The notes below the pieces were generated by a model that was given only the letters and a program-made list of their open reading frames with translations, was not told where the DNA came from and ran no database searches. Shown here piece by piece: positions 21,171 through 30,398 of a stretch of DNA of 64,000 nucleotides (position 1 is the stretch's first letter; each line of letters starts with the position of its first letter). The stretch is from Sphingomonadales bacterium (GTDB lineage Bacteria; Pseudomonadota; Alphaproteobacteria; Sphingomonadales; Sphingomonadaceae). Made by a program: the position numbers and the translations under genes. The DNA lies in contig JAIXYT010000025.1 in the NCBI GenBank assembly GCA_027490095.1, positions 1-64,000 on the forward strand, written 5' to 3'.

Positions 21171-23465
21171 ATGGATGCCGCCCTCTCCACCCACCCCGCG
21201 CCGGCCACCACCGCGCGGCTCCCCGTCCGCCCGCTGTTCGTCGCCATCCTGTTCCTCGGCAGCTTCCTGCTCTTCCTGATCCAGCCGCTGTTCGCGCGCC
21301 TGGTGCTCCCCGTGCTCGGCGGCTCGCCCAGCGTCTGGAACACCGCGATGCTCTTCTACCAGGCGGCGCTCCTCATCGGCTACGCCTACGCCCACGCCCT
21401 TCAGCGCCTGTCCTTCAGGGTGCAGGCCGGCATCCACCTTGCGGTCTTCGCGGCCGCCGCCCTCACGCTGCCCATCGGGATCCGCGCGATCGGCGGGGCC
21501 GACACCGGCGACGGCGCAGCGCTCTGGCTGCTCCAGCTGCTCGCCCTCTCCATCGGGCCGGTGTTCGTCGCGGTCTCGGCCCAGGCGCCGCTGATGCAGG
21601 CCTGGTTCGCCCGCTCGACCGATCCGGCGGCTGCGAGCCCCTTCTTCCTCTACGCCGCCTCCAACGCGGGCTCGCTCGGCGGGCTGCTGGCCTATCCCTT
21701 CCTGCTCGAGCCCTTCACCGCGCTGCCGCAGCAACAGGCCTTCTGGTCCGCGGGCTATCTGCTGCTCCTCGCGCTCGTCGGCCTCGGCGCCTTCGCGATC
21801 CTGAAGGGGGGCGTGCAGCCGCCCGCCACCCTTTCCGACGTCACTACGGGCCGGGCCGCCCGCCCCGTGACCTGGGGGCGGCGCCTCCACTGGGTGCTGC
21901 TTGCCGCCGTCCCCTCGGGGCTGATGCTCAGCACCACCACCCACATCACCACCGACATCATGGCCATGCCGCTGCTCTGGGTGCTGCCGCTTGCCGCCTA
22001 TCTCGTCAGCTTCATCCTCGTCTTTTCCGGCATCGGCCCGATCGCGACCCGCGTGGCCGTCTTCCTCGCCCCGCTTGCGCTGCTGGGCTTCGGGGCGGCG
22101 GGCCTGCTCTCCGTCGGCCAGGCGGCGACCGTCTATGGCCTTGCTTCGCTCCTGCTGCTGCTGATCATCGCAACCGCGCTGCACGGCACGCTGGCGGCCG
22201 ACCGTCCGCCTGCTGCCGGCCTCACCGAATTCTACCTGCTGATGTCGGTGGGGGGCGTGCTCGGCGGCCTGTTCCCGGCGCTGATCGCCCCGCAGATGTT
22301 CGACTGGGTCTATGAACATCCGATCCTGCTGCTGGCGGCTGCCCTGCTGGTGCCGGCAAGGCCGCTGACGCGCAGGATCGGGCAGCTGTGGCAGGGCAGC
22401 GGGCCCGTGGCGCGCGCCTTGCGCATCCTCGTGCCGCCGCTCGTGCTTGCGCTCGGCTGGTGGCTGGGGGCCTCGTTCCGGCTCGTCGACACGCCGCCCC
22501 TGCAGCTCGCGGCGATCGCCCTGATGGGCCTGCTCGCCGGTCTTGCCATCGGCCGCCCGCTGATGTTCGCCTTCATCCTCGCCAACCTGATGCTGGCGCT
22601 CGGCGGCTGGCAGCAGATCGACATCTCCACCATCGAAAAGGCCCGGCAGCGCAGCTTCTTCGGCATCTACACCATCGAGAATTCGAACAGCACGCAGACG
22701 CGCCGCCTGCTCCACGGCACAACGCTGCACGGCGCCCAGTCGCTCGATGCCGCGAAGTCGCGGATGCCGCTCACCTATTATGCGCCCGGCAGCGGAGTCG
22801 GGCTCGCCATGCAGGCGGCCCCCAGCCTGTTCGGGGCGACAGCGCGCATCGGCGTCGTCGGCCTCGGCACCGGGTCCTTGAGCTGCTACGCCACCCCCAC
22901 CGAGGACTGGACGGTGTTCGAGATCGACCCGCTGATGGTTGCCCTCGCGACCGACCCGGCGGTCTTCTCCTTCATTGCCCAGTGCAAGCCCGACATCCGG
23001 GTGGTGGTGGGCGACGCCCGGCTGAAGCTGGCCGAGGAACCCGCCGGCCGTTTCGATATCCTCGCCGTCGACGCCTTCTCGTCGGATGCGATCCCGCTGC
23101 ACCTTCTGACGCGCGAGGCCTTCGAGACCTACCGCCGCACGCTTTCGCCCGAGGGCGTGCTGCTGGTCCATGTCTCGAACCGCTTCCTCGATCTCGAACC
23201 GGTGGTGGCGGCGATCGCGAAGGACATGGGCCTCAGCGCCCGCCTGCTCTTCTACCAGCCCGACGCGGACGGCTGGACGGAAAGCTACAACGCCTCCGTC
23301 TGGATCGCGCTGACGGCCGACGAGGCCGCGATGGTGCGCTTCACCGAAGCGACAGGGCAGGGCGGGGACTGGGTGCCGCTGGCCACGCGCAGGGACGTGC
23401 CGGCCTGGACCGACGGCTTCGCCTCGATCCTTCCGGTCTTGAAGCCCTTCCGGGAACGGTTCTAG
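21171..23465 (+). CDS. Fused MFS-type membrane/spermidine synthase-like protein
   Basis: N-terminal multi-TM region; C-terminal GVVGLGTGSLSCYATP, DAFSSDAIPLHLLTREAFETYRRTLSPEGVLLVHVSNR. Confidence 0.9.
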   Translation: MDAALSTHPAPATTARLPVRPLFVAILFLGSFLLFLIQPLFARLVLPVLGGSPSVWNTAMLFYQAALLIGYAYAHALQRLSFRVQAGIHLAVFAAAALTLPIGIRAIGGADTGDGAALWLLQLLALSIGPVFVAVSAQAPLMQAWFARSTDPAAASPFFLYAASNAGSLGGLLAYPFLLEPFTALPQQQAFWSAGYLLLLALVGLGAFAILKGGVQPPATLSDVTTGRAARPVTWGRRLHWVLLAAVPSGLMLSTTTHITTDIMAMPLLWVLPLAAYLVSFILVFSGIGPIATRVAVFLAPLALLGFGAAGLLSVGQAATVYGLASLLLLLIIATALHGTLAADRPPAAGLTEFYLLMSVGGVLGGLFPALIAPQMFDWVYEHPILLLAAALLVPARPLTRRIGQLWQGSGPVARALRILVPPLVLALGWWLGASFRLVDTPPLQLAAIALMGLLAGLAIGRPLMFAFILANLMLALGGWQQIDISTIEKARQRSFFGIYTIENSNSTQTRRLLHGTTLHGAQSLDAAKSRMPLTYYAPGSGVGLAMQAAPSLFGATARIGVVGLGTGSLSCYATPTEDWTVFEIDPLMVALATDPAVFSFIAQCKPDIRVVVGDARLKLAEEPAGRFDILAVDAFSSDAIPLHLLTREAFETYRRTLSPEGVLLVHVSNRFLDLEPVVAAIAKDMGLSARLLFYQPDADGWTESYNASVWIALTADEAAMVRFTEATGQGGDWVPLATRRDVPAWTDGFASILPVLKPFRERF

Positions 23466-23474
23466 GGAAAGGCC

Positions 23475-24518
23475 ATGGCACAGAAGGTCCGCATCGCCGT
23501 CCTGGGCGCCTCCGGCTACACCGGCGCGGATCTCGTCCGCCTGGCGATCACCCACCCACAGGTGGAGATCGTCGCGCTCGCCGCCAACCAGAAGGCGGGG
23601 CAGACCATGGCCGACATCTGGCCGCACTTCGCGCCCTATCCGAACCTTCCGCGCCTGATCCGGGCCGACGCGGTGGACTGGAGCGGGGTCGACGCCGTCT
23701 TCGGCTGCCTGCCCCACGCGGCATCCGCCGAGCTGCTTTCGACGCTGAAGAACACGAAGATCATCGACCTCTCGGCCGACTTCCGACTGCTCGATGCCGA
23801 GGTCTATGGCGAATGGTATGGCGTCACCCACCCGGCGCCGCATCTGTTGTCCCAGGCCGTCTACGGCCTCACCGAAATGGCGCGCCCTCGCCTGAAGGAT
23901 GCGCAGCTGGTCGCCTGCCCCGGCTGCTACCCGACGGCCGCGCTGCTTGCCCTGCTGCCGCTCGCCGAAGCCGGGCTGATCCGTCCCTCCAACATCACCA
24001 TCAACGCGCTTTCGGGCGTCTCGGGCGCCGGCCGTGGCCTCAAGGAAACCAACCTCTTCGTCGAGGTGTCCGAGGCCGTTGCTCCCTATGCAGTCGGCCG
24101 CCATCGCCACATGCCCGAGATCGAGCAGGAACTGGGGCGCGGCTTCGGCGCACCCGTCAGCATCAGCTTCACGCCGCACCTGATCCCGATGAACCGCGGC
24201 GAACTGGAAACCATCACGGTGGAACTGTCGCCCGGCAGGACGGCCGAGGACCTGCGCACCGCCTTTGCCACCCGCTACGCCGGGGAGCCGTTCGTCCACC
24301 TGCTGCCCGAGGGCCAGGCGCCGGCCACCCGCATGGTGCGCGGATCGAACCATGTGGTGCTCAACGCCTTCCCCGACCGGATCCCGGGCCGGGCCATCGT
24401 GATCGTTGCAATCGACAATCTCGTGAAGGGCTCGTCGGGCCAGGCGATCCAGAACATGAACCTGATGTTCGGCCTGCCCGAAACCATGGGGCTGGAAGCA
24501 GCCGCCCTGTTCCCGTGA
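23475..24518 (+). CDS. argC: N-acetyl-gamma-glutamyl-phosphate reductase
   Basis: VLGASGYTGADLVRL, LVACPGCYPTAALLAL, GVSGAGR. Confidence 0.96.
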   Translation: MAQKVRIAVLGASGYTGADLVRLAITHPQVEIVALAANQKAGQTMADIWPHFAPYPNLPRLIRADAVDWSGVDAVFGCLPHAASAELLSTLKNTKIIDLSADFRLLDAEVYGEWYGVTHPAPHLLSQAVYGLTEMARPRLKDAQLVACPGCYPTAALLALLPLAEAGLIRPSNITINALSGVSGAGRGLKETNLFVEVSEAVAPYAVGRHRHMPEIEQELGRGFGAPVSISFTPHLIPMNRGELETITVELSPGRTAEDLRTAFATRYAGEPFVHLLPEGQAPATRMVRGSNHVVLNAFPDRIPGRAIVIVAIDNLVKGSSGQAIQNMNLMFGLPETMGLEAAALFP

Positions 24519-24542
24519 TCGAAACGTTCCCGTGATCGAAAC
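24509..24542 (+). repeat. Perfect 17-bp tandem duplication at the argC/GNAT junction
   Basis: GTTCCCGTGATCGAAAC GTTCCCGTGATCGAAAC (24509-24525, 24526-24542). Confidence 0.95.
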
Positions 24543-25053
24543 CGAACGGCTGATCCTCAGGCCCTGGGACCAGGCCGACCTGCCAATCCTGGCGAGCTTC
24601 TCGACCGACCCGGTGCTGATGCACCATTTCGGACGGGCGGAGCTGGTCGACGACAGTGTCGAACGGCTGGAGCGGATGCAGCGCTTCGACCGCGAGCTGG
24701 GCTTTTCCTTCCGCGCCGTCGTCCGCAAGGCGGATGGCGTGGTGATCGGCAATTGTGGGCTGAAGCCGCTCACCATCCCCTGGCCCGAGCCCGCCGACAT
24801 CGAGATCGGCTGGCTGTTCCGGCAGGATTGCTGGGGCCGGGGCTACGCGGTCGAGGCCGCGACCCCGATGCTCGCCCTCGGCCTGGAATTCGGCCCCCGC
24901 GTGATCGCGATGACGGCGGCAAGCAACGCGCAAAGCCAGCGGGTGATGCAGAAGCTGGGCATGACCCACGAACCTGCGCTCGATTTCGACCATCCGGACA
25001 TCGCGGAAGGCCATTTCGGCAGGCGACATGTGACCTATGTGATGCAGAGATGA
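24532..25053 (+). CDS. GNAT family N-acetyltransferase
   Basis: IETERLILRPWDQAD, IEIGWLFRQDCWGRGYAVEAATPML. Confidence 0.9.
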   Translation: MIETERLILRPWDQADLPILASFSTDPVLMHHFGRAELVDDSVERLERMQRFDRELGFSFRAVVRKADGVVIGNCGLKPLTIPWPEPADIEIGWLFRQDCWGRGYAVEAATPMLALGLEFGPRVIAMTAASNAQSQRVMQKLGMTHEPALDFDHPDIAEGHFGRRHVTYVMQR

Positions 25054-25062
25054 TGCCCGACC

Positions 25063-25593
25063 ATGTTTGAAACCGACCGCCTGATCCTGCGCGCCTTCCG
25101 CGAGCCCGATCGCGCGCCCTGGGCCGACATGAACGCCGACCCGGAGGTGATGGCGCATTTTCCCGCAACCCTGTCGCGCGCCGAAGCGGATGGCGTGATC
25201 GACCGGGTGAACGGCAAGATCGCCGCCACCGGCGTCGGCTTCTGGGCGCTCGAGCGCAAGGCCGATGGCTGTTTCCTGGGCTTTGCGGGCCTCAACCGGA
25301 TCGCCCACGAGAATCTGCCGATCTATGGCCAATGGGAGGTCGGCTGGCGGCTGGCCCGCCACGCCTGGGGCCAGGGCTATGCCAGCGAGGCAGGGGCCTT
25401 CGCACTGGACCATGGCTTCGGCGCGATGCGGCTGCAGCGCATCCTCGCCTACACCGCCCGCACCAACAGCCCGTCCGAACGGGTAATGCAGCGCCTGGGC
25501 ATGGTGCGCCGCGCCGACATGGATTTCGAGCATCCGGCCGTGCCCGAAGGAAGCCCGGTGCGCCCCCATATCGTCTATGTGAAAACGATCTGA
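25063..25593 (+). CDS. GNAT family N-acetyltransferase
   Basis: FETDRLILRAFREPDRAPWADMNADPEVMAHFP, WEVGWRLARHAWGQGYASEAG. Confidence 0.92.
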   Translation: MFETDRLILRAFREPDRAPWADMNADPEVMAHFPATLSRAEADGVIDRVNGKIAATGVGFWALERKADGCFLGFAGLNRIAHENLPIYGQWEVGWRLARHAWGQGYASEAGAFALDHGFGAMRLQRILAYTARTNSPSERVMQRLGMVRRADMDFEHPAVPEGSPVRPHIVYVKTI

Positions 25594-26111
25594 TGCCGCT
25601 CCATCCCTTCAACGGGCAGATGCCCCGCCTTGCGCCCGGCGCCTGGGTTGCTCCCGGCGCACAGGTGATCGGCGACGTCGAGATCGGGGCAGGCGCTTCC
25701 ATCTGGTACAATGTGGTCGTCCGCGGCGACGTGATGCCAATCCGCATCGGCGCCAGGTCCAACATCCAGGACGGTTCGGTCGTCCATGTGACGCGCAAGC
25801 TCGCCGCGACCAGCATCGGCGATGATGTTCTGGTGGGGCACATGGCCCTCATCCACGGCTGCAAGCTGATGGACCGCAGCTTCGTCGGCCTGGGCGCAAT
25901 CGTGATGGACGCTTGCGTGATCGAGCCCGAAGGCATGCTGGGCGCCGGCGCGCTGCTGAGCCCGGGCAAGCGGATCGGCCCGCGCGAGTTGTGGCTGGGG
26001 CGCCCGGCCAAGTTCGTCCGCCTGCTCGACGACGCCGAGGTCGCCCGCAACGCCGCGGGCGCGGCCGGCTATGTCGAGCTCGCCAAGCTGCACCGGGGGT
26101 CGCAGGGGTGA
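25593..26111 (+). CDS. Gamma-carbonic anhydrase-like hexapeptide-repeat protein
   Basis: SIWYNVVVRGDVMPIRIGARSNIQDGSVVHV, VGHMALIHGCKL, GLGAIVMD; TGATG overlap with upstream GNAT gene. Confidence 0.92.
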   Translation: MPLHPFNGQMPRLAPGAWVAPGAQVIGDVEIGAGASIWYNVVVRGDVMPIRIGARSNIQDGSVVHVTRKLAATSIGDDVLVGHMALIHGCKLMDRSFVGLGAIVMDACVIEPEGMLGAGALLSPGKRIGPRELWLGRPAKFVRLLDDAEVARNAAGAAGYVELAKLHRGSQG

Positions 26112-26159
26112 CACGGCATCGGGGTCTTGAGAGCGGGGCTGCAAGCCTGTCGGACGGGC

Positions 26160-26213
26160 TTCCGGCAGGCCACAAACCGGTCGGCAAAGCCGCCGGTTGG
26201 CGGCCTGCCGGAA
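26160..26213. repeat. Long two-part palindrome (REP-like or structured 3' element)
   Basis: TTCCGGCAGGCC...GGCCTGCCGGAA (12 bp perfect) enclosing AACCGGtCGGC-AAA-GCCGCCGGTT. Confidence 0.6.
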
Positions 26214-26281
26214 CCCGCCGGCCACTTCTTCAGCGGGTCTGCCGACCAGTGCTTCGCACTGACGGCAGCCGCTTGCGAAAG

Positions 26282-26358
26282 TGGTCGGAGCGACAGGATT
26301 CGAACCTGCGACCTCCAGACCCCCAGTCTGATGCGCTACCAGGCTGCGCTACGCTCCG
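26282..26358 (-). tRNA. tRNA-Pro (anticodon GGG), CCA encoded
   Basis: Minus strand CGGAGCG TA GCGC AGCCTGGTA GCGC A TCAGA-CTGGGGG-TCTGG AGGTC GCAGG TTCGAAT CCTGT CGCTCCG ACCA. Confidence 0.95.
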
Positions 26359-26391
26359 ACGAGCGACGGGCCATAAGGAACGCCCCGCCTG

Positions 26392-26970
26392 ATGGCAAGC
26401 GCGGAATGCCTTGTCGCCGATGGCGTCGCGCTGGTGCGCGGGCAGCGGCTGCTGTTCGAGGGGTTGTCGTTCCGGCTGGAACCGGGCGGGGCACTGCTGG
26501 TGACGGGGCGCAACGGGGCGGGCAAATCCTCTCTGCTGCGGCTGGTCGCCGGGCTGCTGGCCCCCGATGCCGGCACGCTGTCCAACCCGTTCGGCACCGC
26601 GCTTCTGGCAAGCGACCAGGCGCTGAAGCCCGACCGCACGGTTGCAAGCGAGCTCGGCTTCTGGGCCGGGCTCGATGGTGCGTCGCCCGAGGCCGTGGCA
26701 GCGGCTGCAGAGGCGATGGCCGTGACCCAGCTGATGCCCTTCCGCTGCGGGCAGCTTTCGTCCGGCCAGCGGCAGCGCGTGGCGATCGCGCGGACGCTTG
26801 CCAGCGGCGCGCGGCTGTGGCTGCTCGACGAACCTGCGAACGCGCTCGACACGGCCTCGGAGGCGCGGCTGGTGGCGGCTGTCGAGGCGCATCGGCAGGC
26901 AGGCGGGCTGGTGCTGGCGGCGACCCACCAGCCGCTCGGGCTGAAGGACGCCGGGTCGTTGGCGCTATAG
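26392..26970 (+). CDS. ccmA: CcmA-like heme exporter ABC ATPase
   Basis: GNGAGKSSLLRLVAGL Walker A (GRNGAGKSS), LSSGQRQRVAIARTL, LLDEPANALD; small single-domain ABC of CcmA type. Confidence 0.75.
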   Translation: MASAECLVADGVALVRGQRLLFEGLSFRLEPGGALLVTGRNGAGKSSLLRLVAGLLAPDAGTLSNPFGTALLASDQALKPDRTVASELGFWAGLDGASPEAVAAAAEAMAVTQLMPFRCGQLSSGQRQRVAIARTLASGARLWLLDEPANALDTASEARLVAAVEAHRQAGGLVLAATHQPLGLKDAGSLAL

Positions 26971-27894
26971 TTCGCGCGGATCCTCGGTGAAGACGATGGT
27001 GAGCCAGCGGTCCGGGCCGGCCTCGCCGATGGCGTTCCCGATCTCGGCCCGCAGCGCATCGAAATGGGCGATCGTCCTTGCCGGCATGTCCCTGGGGGCC
27101 AGAACCGAGATCTCGATGAACTTCGCCCGGCCGGTGCGCGTCACATAGCTTTCGTAACCGGCAAAGCCATGGCGCGCGACGAAGGCGTCCATCACGGCAT
27201 GGACATGGGCGTCGAGTTCGACGGGCACGATCTGGAAGATGTCGTGGAACGCCTCCTTCGCATCCTTCCAGGGCACGGGCAGGATCAGCAGCGACAGCAG
27301 CGCCAGCACCGCCGGATCGACATAGGGAATCCAGGGCTCGAACGGGGTGCCCCGCATGCCCAGGGCCACGAGGAAGGCGATCAGCAGCGCGGTGGTGATG
27401 ATGCCGGAGGCGGCCCAGGCCTTGAGGTCGATCGCGACCAGCGCGGAGCCGATGCGGTCGTTCTGGCGCCACAGCCAGAACCAGGTGCCCGCGCAGATCA
27501 GCACGACTCCGACGGCGTAGAGAATGGCCGGGCCGAGCTCGGGGGCGTTGCCGCCGGTCATCAGGCTCTGGACGGCGCCCAGGAAGCCGAAGGCCACCAG
27601 CGTCATCAGGACGGCGGCCTTCAGGGCCACCACAAGCGGCTCGAGATGCCAATAGCCGTACTGGAATTTCTGGTTGCTTTCCCGCGCCACCAGCCGGGCG
27701 ACTGCCAGCATCAGCCCGGTGATGACGGCGTCGACCACCGAGAACAGGCCGTCGAAGATGATCGCGAGCGAGTTCGAGAGCAGCCCGAACAGCACGCCGA
27801 GCGCCGCGATCAGCACCGTTGCGACGACCGACAGGCGCAGCAGCGAGGCTTCGAGTTCGCTTCTGAGCGCGAGAGCGCGATCGGTTGCCGCCAT
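26965..27894 (-). CDS. Cation diffusion facilitator family transporter
   Basis: SNSLAIIFDGLFSVVDAVITGLML, GYWHLEPLVVALKA; C-terminal cytoplasmic domain. Confidence 0.85.
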   Translation of the reverse strand: MAATDRALALRSELEASLLRLSVVATVLIAALGVLFGLLSNSLAIIFDGLFSVVDAVITGLMLAVARLVARESNQKFQYGYWHLEPLVVALKAAVLMTLVAFGFLGAVQSLMTGGNAPELGPAILYAVGVVLICAGTWFWLWRQNDRIGSALVAIDLKAWAASGIITTALLIAFLVALGMRGTPFEPWIPYVDPAVLALLSLLILPVPWKDAKEAFHDIFQIVPVELDAHVHAVMDAFVARHGFAGYESYVTRTGRAKFIEISVLAPRDMPARTIAHFDALRAEIGNAIGEAGPDRWLTIVFTEDPREL

Positions 27895-27936
27895 GGACGC
27901 AGTGTCGCTCAGCCGCGGGCCAGCGGCAAGCCGACC

Positions 27937-29037
27937 TCAGGCGGAATGCAGGAAGTGCATGATGTCGCCATCCTGCACCACATAGGTTTTCCCCTCGGCC
28001 CTGAGCTTGCCAGCCTCGCGCGCCTTGGCCTCGCCGCCCAGCGCCACGAAGTCCGCGAACGCCACTGTCTCGGCACGGATGAAGCCCTTCTCGAAATCGG
28101 TATGGATCACGCCCGCCGCATTGGGGGCGGTCGCGCCCTTTTCCACCGTCCAGGCGCGGGTTTCCTTGGGGCCCGCAGTGAAGAAGGTGAGGAGGTGCAG
28201 AAGCTCGTAGCCGGCCCGGATGATGCGCGCGAGGCCGGTTTCCGTGAGGCCAAGCGCCTCCAGGTACTCGGGCCGGTCTTCCGGCGGCATGGTCACGATC
28301 TCGGCCTCGATGGCGGCCGAGATGACGACAGCGCCGGCCCCTTGGCGCACGGCCATCCGCGCCACCGCTTCGCTGTGGGCGTTGCCGGTTGCGGCCGAGC
28401 CTTCCTCGACATTGCAGACATAGAGCACGGGCTTGGAGGTGAGCAGCTGCGCCTGCGCCAGATGGCGCGCCTCGTCCGGGTCTGCCGCTTGCGCCAGGCG
28501 GGCAGGCTTCCCGTCGCGCAGCAGGTCGAGCGCCTTCTGGAGGGCAGACGCCGCCGACTTCGCATCCTTGTCGCCGCCCTGGCCCTTCTTCACGAGGTTG
28601 GGCACGCGGCGCTCCAGGCTCTCGAGGTCGGCGAGCATCAGCTCGGTCTCGACGGTTTCCGCGTCTGCCACGGGGTCGATCCGGCCCTCGACGTGGGTGA
28701 TGTCGTCATCCTCGAAGCAGCGCAGCACATGGACGATGGCATCCACCTCGCGGATGTTGGCGAGGAACTGGTTTCCGAGGCCCTCGCCCTTGGACGCCCC
28801 GCGCACCAGGCCGGCGATGTCGACAAAGCCGAGCTGGGTCTCGATGATCTTGGCCGAGCCCGCGATGTCGGCGATCTGCTTCAGCCGCGCATCCGGCACG
28901 CCGACGTTCCCGACATTGGGCTCGATGGTGCAGAAGGGATAGTTGGCCGCCTGCGCCGCGGCTGTTTCGGTGAGCGCGTTGAAGAGGGTGGATTTCCCGA
29001 CGTTCGGAAGTCCTACGATGCCGCAGCGGAAACCCAT
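27937..29037 (-). CDS. ychF: Redox-regulated ATPase YchF
   Basis: MGFRCGIVGLPNVGKSTLFNALT, NYPFCTIEPNVG, DIAGLVRGASKGEGLGNQFL, KTYVVQDGDIMHF. Confidence 0.97.
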   Translation of the reverse strand: MGFRCGIVGLPNVGKSTLFNALTETAAAQAANYPFCTIEPNVGNVGVPDARLKQIADIAGSAKIIETQLGFVDIAGLVRGASKGEGLGNQFLANIREVDAIVHVLRCFEDDDITHVEGRIDPVADAETVETELMLADLESLERRVPNLVKKGQGGDKDAKSAASALQKALDLLRDGKPARLAQAADPDEARHLAQAQLLTSKPVLYVCNVEEGSAATGNAHSEAVARMAVRQGAGAVVISAAIEAEIVTMPPEDRPEYLEALGLTETGLARIIRAGYELLHLLTFFTAGPKETRAWTVEKGATAPNAAGVIHTDFEKGFIRAETVAFADFVALGGEAKAREAGKLRAEGKTYVVQDGDIMHFLHSA

Positions 29038-29038
29038 C

Positions 29039-29611
29039 TCAACTCTCCTGCTGGCGAAGCGCCAGGTCATTCATGAAGCGCACGTCGTCGCCCGCGGCGA
29101 GCAGCGGCGCAAGGTCTGCGATGTCGGCGAGCATGCCCGCCAGCGCCGGTTCCTCGGCCTTCGCGAAGTTGCCCAGCACATGCGGGGTTACCCGATCCTT
29201 GTGGCCGGGGTGGCCTATGCCCAGCCGCACGCGGCGGAAATCCGCACCCACGTGCGCGATGATGGAGCGGATGCCGTTCTGGCCGGCTGCGCCGCCCCCC
29301 ATCTTCACCTTCACCCGGAAGGGATCGAGATCGAGCTCGTCGTGGAAGACGGTGAGAGCGTCGGGGCCCAGCTTGAAGAAGCGCAGCGCCTCGCCGACCG
29401 ACCGGCCGCTTTCGTTCATGAAGGTCATGGGCTTCAGCAGCACGAGCCTCTCGTCGCCCAGCCGGCCTTCGGCCGTCAGCCCCTGGAAGCGCGCTTTCCA
29501 TGGCCCGAAGCCGTGGGCGCCGTGGATCGTGTCCACGGCCATGAAGCCCACATTGTGGCGATGCCCGGCATAGGCCGGGCCCGGGTTTCCGAGCCCGGCC
29601 CAGACCTGCAT
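29039..29611 (-). CDS. pth: Peptidyl-tRNA hydrolase
   Basis: VWAGLGNPGPAYAGHRHNVGFMAVD, KPMTFMNESGRSV, FHDELDLDPFRVKVKMGGGAAGQNGIRSI. Confidence 0.97.
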   Translation of the reverse strand: MQVWAGLGNPGPAYAGHRHNVGFMAVDTIHGAHGFGPWKARFQGLTAEGRLGDERLVLLKPMTFMNESGRSVGEALRFFKLGPDALTVFHDELDLDPFRVKVKMGGGAAGQNGIRSIIAHVGADFRRVRLGIGHPGHKDRVTPHVLGNFAKAEEPALAGMLADIADLAPLLAAGDDVRFMNDLALRQQES

Positions 29612-29614
29612 GGC

Positions 29615-30223
29615 TTACGCCTCGGCTGCAGCCTCGTCGGCGGCTTCCTGGCTCTTCAGGCCCGACGGCGCCGCGATGGTGGCGATGGTGAAGTCGCGGT
29701 CGATCACCGGCTTCACGCCGTCCGGCAGCTTCACCGCCGAGATGTGGATCGAATCGCCGACTTCGAAGCCGGTCACGTCCACGACGATATCGTCGGGGAT
29801 CGCGTTGGCCGGGCACTTCATCTCGATTTCGTGGCGCACGACGTTGAGCACGCCGCCGCGCTTCAGGCCCGGCGAGGCGGCTTCATTCTCGAAGCGCACC
29901 GGCACGTTCACGGTGATGAGCGAGTCGGCCGACACGCGCAGGAAGTCCACATGGACCGGGCGGTCGCTTACGGGATGGAACTGCACGTCCCGCGGGAGCG
30001 TGCGGTGGGTCTTCCCGTCGACGGTGATCTCCACGACCGAGTTCATGAAGTGGCCCGTGTGGAGCATCTTGGTGAGGAGCTTTTCCTCGACATGGATCGC
30101 AACGGCAGCTTCCTTGTTGCCGTAGATCACGGCCGGAACCCGGCCTTCTCGCCGCACCGCCCGGGAGGCTCCCTTGCCAGCCCGGTCGCGTGCTTCCGCG
30201 GCGAGCGTCAGCACATCAGACAT
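29615..30223 (-). CDS. rplY: 50S ribosomal protein L25/general stress protein Ctc
   Basis: [38 protein letters not shown]. Confidence 0.96.
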   Translation of the reverse strand: MSDVLTLAAEARDRAGKGASRAVRREGRVPAVIYGNKEAAVAIHVEEKLLTKMLHTGHFMNSVVEITVDGKTHRTLPRDVQFHPVSDRPVHVDFLRVSADSLITVNVPVRFENEAASPGLKRGGVLNVVRHEIEMKCPANAIPDDIVVDVTGFEVGDSIHISAVKLPDGVKPVIDRDFTIATIAAPSGLKSQEAADEAAAEA

Positions 30224-30326
30224 ATGTTTCTCCGTTCATTGTATCCCGCGCCTCCAGGGTGCGCGGGTCTCTGGAAGTGGGGGCCCTTAGCGGCATTGCG
30301 GGATTCGTGCAACAGAGGGTCGCAGT

Positions 30327-30398
30327 TGAGAAGCGTTCGCAGGAAATCGCTTGCAGGGCTGGTCAACGACCGCTAGCTGCGAATGCAAATGCTTCTCA
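30327..30398 (+). promoter_or_regulatory. Two Fur-box-like 7-1-7 sites upstream of/at the start of the TonB receptor gene
   Basis: TGAGAAG-C-GTTCGCA (30327-30341) and TGCAAAT-G-CTTCTCA (30384-30398); flanking perfect 10-bp inverted repeat GTTGAGAAGC/GCTTCTCAAC (30325-30334 / 30391-30400). Confidence 0.45.

Noticed and set aside
20295-24800. 1501-aa minus-strand ORF
   Set aside because: Antisense across rimO, ogt, MFS/spermidine synthase, argC and a GNAT gene; low-complexity G/R/Q/H/D/E composition typical of spurious high-GC ORFs.
24532-25593. Two adjacent GNAT genes as a toxin-antitoxin (GNAT-RHH) module
   Set aside because: No small RHH/antitoxin-like partner; both look like RimJ/L-type acetyltransferases of normal length.
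27064-29076. 670-aa plus-strand ORF
   Set aside because: Antisense to the CDF transporter and YchF; spurious.
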